From positions 1 through 5,088 of the forward strand of contig JAGBQS010000115.1 in assembly GCA_017632695.1 (NCBI GenBank): DNA of 5,088 nucleotides. The letters are read 5' to 3'. The stretch is from Bacteroidales bacterium. Its GTDB lineage: Bacteria; Bacteroidota; Bacteroidia; Bacteroidales; UBA3663. Both the position numbers and the translations under genes were made by a program. Shown here piece after piece: positions 4,996 through 5,088 of the stretch; positions within the stretch are counted from its first letter, which is position 1, and the number at the start of each line of letters is the position of its first letter. The notes beneath the pieces were generated by a model that made no database searches, was not told where the DNA came from, and saw nothing but the letters and a program-made list of their open reading frames with translations.

Positions 4996-5088
4996 GGAGT
5001 TAATAAATGGGAGTTAATAAATGGGAGTTAACTGGAGTTAGCTGGAGTTAACGGACGTTACCTTTTACTGGGAGGTAGCGGAAGTTAA
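4996..5088. repeat. Degenerate GGAGTTA repeat tract upstream of dtd, reaching the window edge
   Basis: GGAGTTA is repeated on the plus strand at 4996, 5010, 5024, 5034 and 5044, with decayed copies at 5053 (GGACGTTA), 5071 (GGAGGTA) and 5080 (GGAAGTTA). The first two units are identical 14-mers (GGAGTTAATAAATG). The unit then shortens to 10 bp (GGAGTTAACT, GGAGTTAGCT, GGAGTTAACG). Read with dtd the core is TAACTCC. No frame on either strand codes for anything recognisable here. The tract occupies the dtd upstream region, beginning 22 bases before the ATG after a T7 run (A7 with respect to dtd). Confidence 0.75.

Noticed and set aside
4678..5031. A 117-codon plus-strand frame opposite dtd
   Set aside because: It is antisense to a clearly conserved gene, ends inside the repeat tract and has no recognisable domain.
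4996..5051. Repeated GGAG-7 nt-ATG units that look like ribosome sites with start codons (ATG at 5007 and 5021)
   Set aside because: The frames close after 14 and 6 codons, and the pattern is a by-product of the 14-bp repeat unit.
4996..5053. Possible CRISPR array
   Set aside because: The units are only 10-14 bp with no unique spacers and no cas genes nearby. This is a short degenerate tandem repeat.
5050..5086. A minus-strand tail of 12 codons (ending VKGNVR) entering from the right edge as the end of an upstream gene
   Set aside because: It overlaps the degenerate repeats, is too short to recognise, and the other two frames stop even earlier. It may be non-coding.

Overview
This window looks like chromosomal core sequence from a member of the Bacteroidota, most likely order Bacteroidales. 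Four observations point there: promoters of the TTTG-N~20-TAnnTTTG type, a general lack of strong Shine-Dalgarno sites, a DUF3127 protein (a family I know essentially from this phylum), and the gene order rsfS-ftsH-cdsA. I cannot name the genus from the sequence alone.

Layout. The left edge (1-244, minus strand) holds the first 81 codons of an ATP-type phosphoenolpyruvate carboxykinase (pckA), with a good promoter and a palindrome upstream of it. A minus-strand gene for a DUF3127 protein with an SSB-like C-terminal tip follows at 432-857. It is separated from pckA by a long hairpin terminator. Positions 858-1020 form a divergent promoter region: the DUF3127 gene reads left, and a three-gene operon reads right. 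That operon is rsfS (ribosomal silencing factor), ftsH (membrane AAA+ zinc protease) and cdsA (CDP-diacylglycerol synthase). The genes are packed with a 13-nt gap and then a short overlap. The operon ends at two tandem hairpins (4406-4470). The convergent minus-strand gene dtd (D-aminoacyl-tRNA deacylase, 4522-4974) closes the set. Short degenerate repeats with a period near 10 bp lie on both sides of dtd, and the right-hand tract runs to the window edge.

Function. The genes are housekeeping: gluconeogenesis (pckA), ribosome control under starvation (rsfS), membrane protein quality control (ftsH), phospholipid precursor synthesis (cdsA) and tRNA proofreading (dtd). I see no mobile element, phage gene, CRISPR array, RNA gene or defence system, and no convincing new multi-gene system. 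The points most worth a second look are small: the SSB-like tail on the DUF3127 protein, operator-like dyads at two promoters, a possibly leaderless rsfS transcript, and the repeats bracketing dtd.
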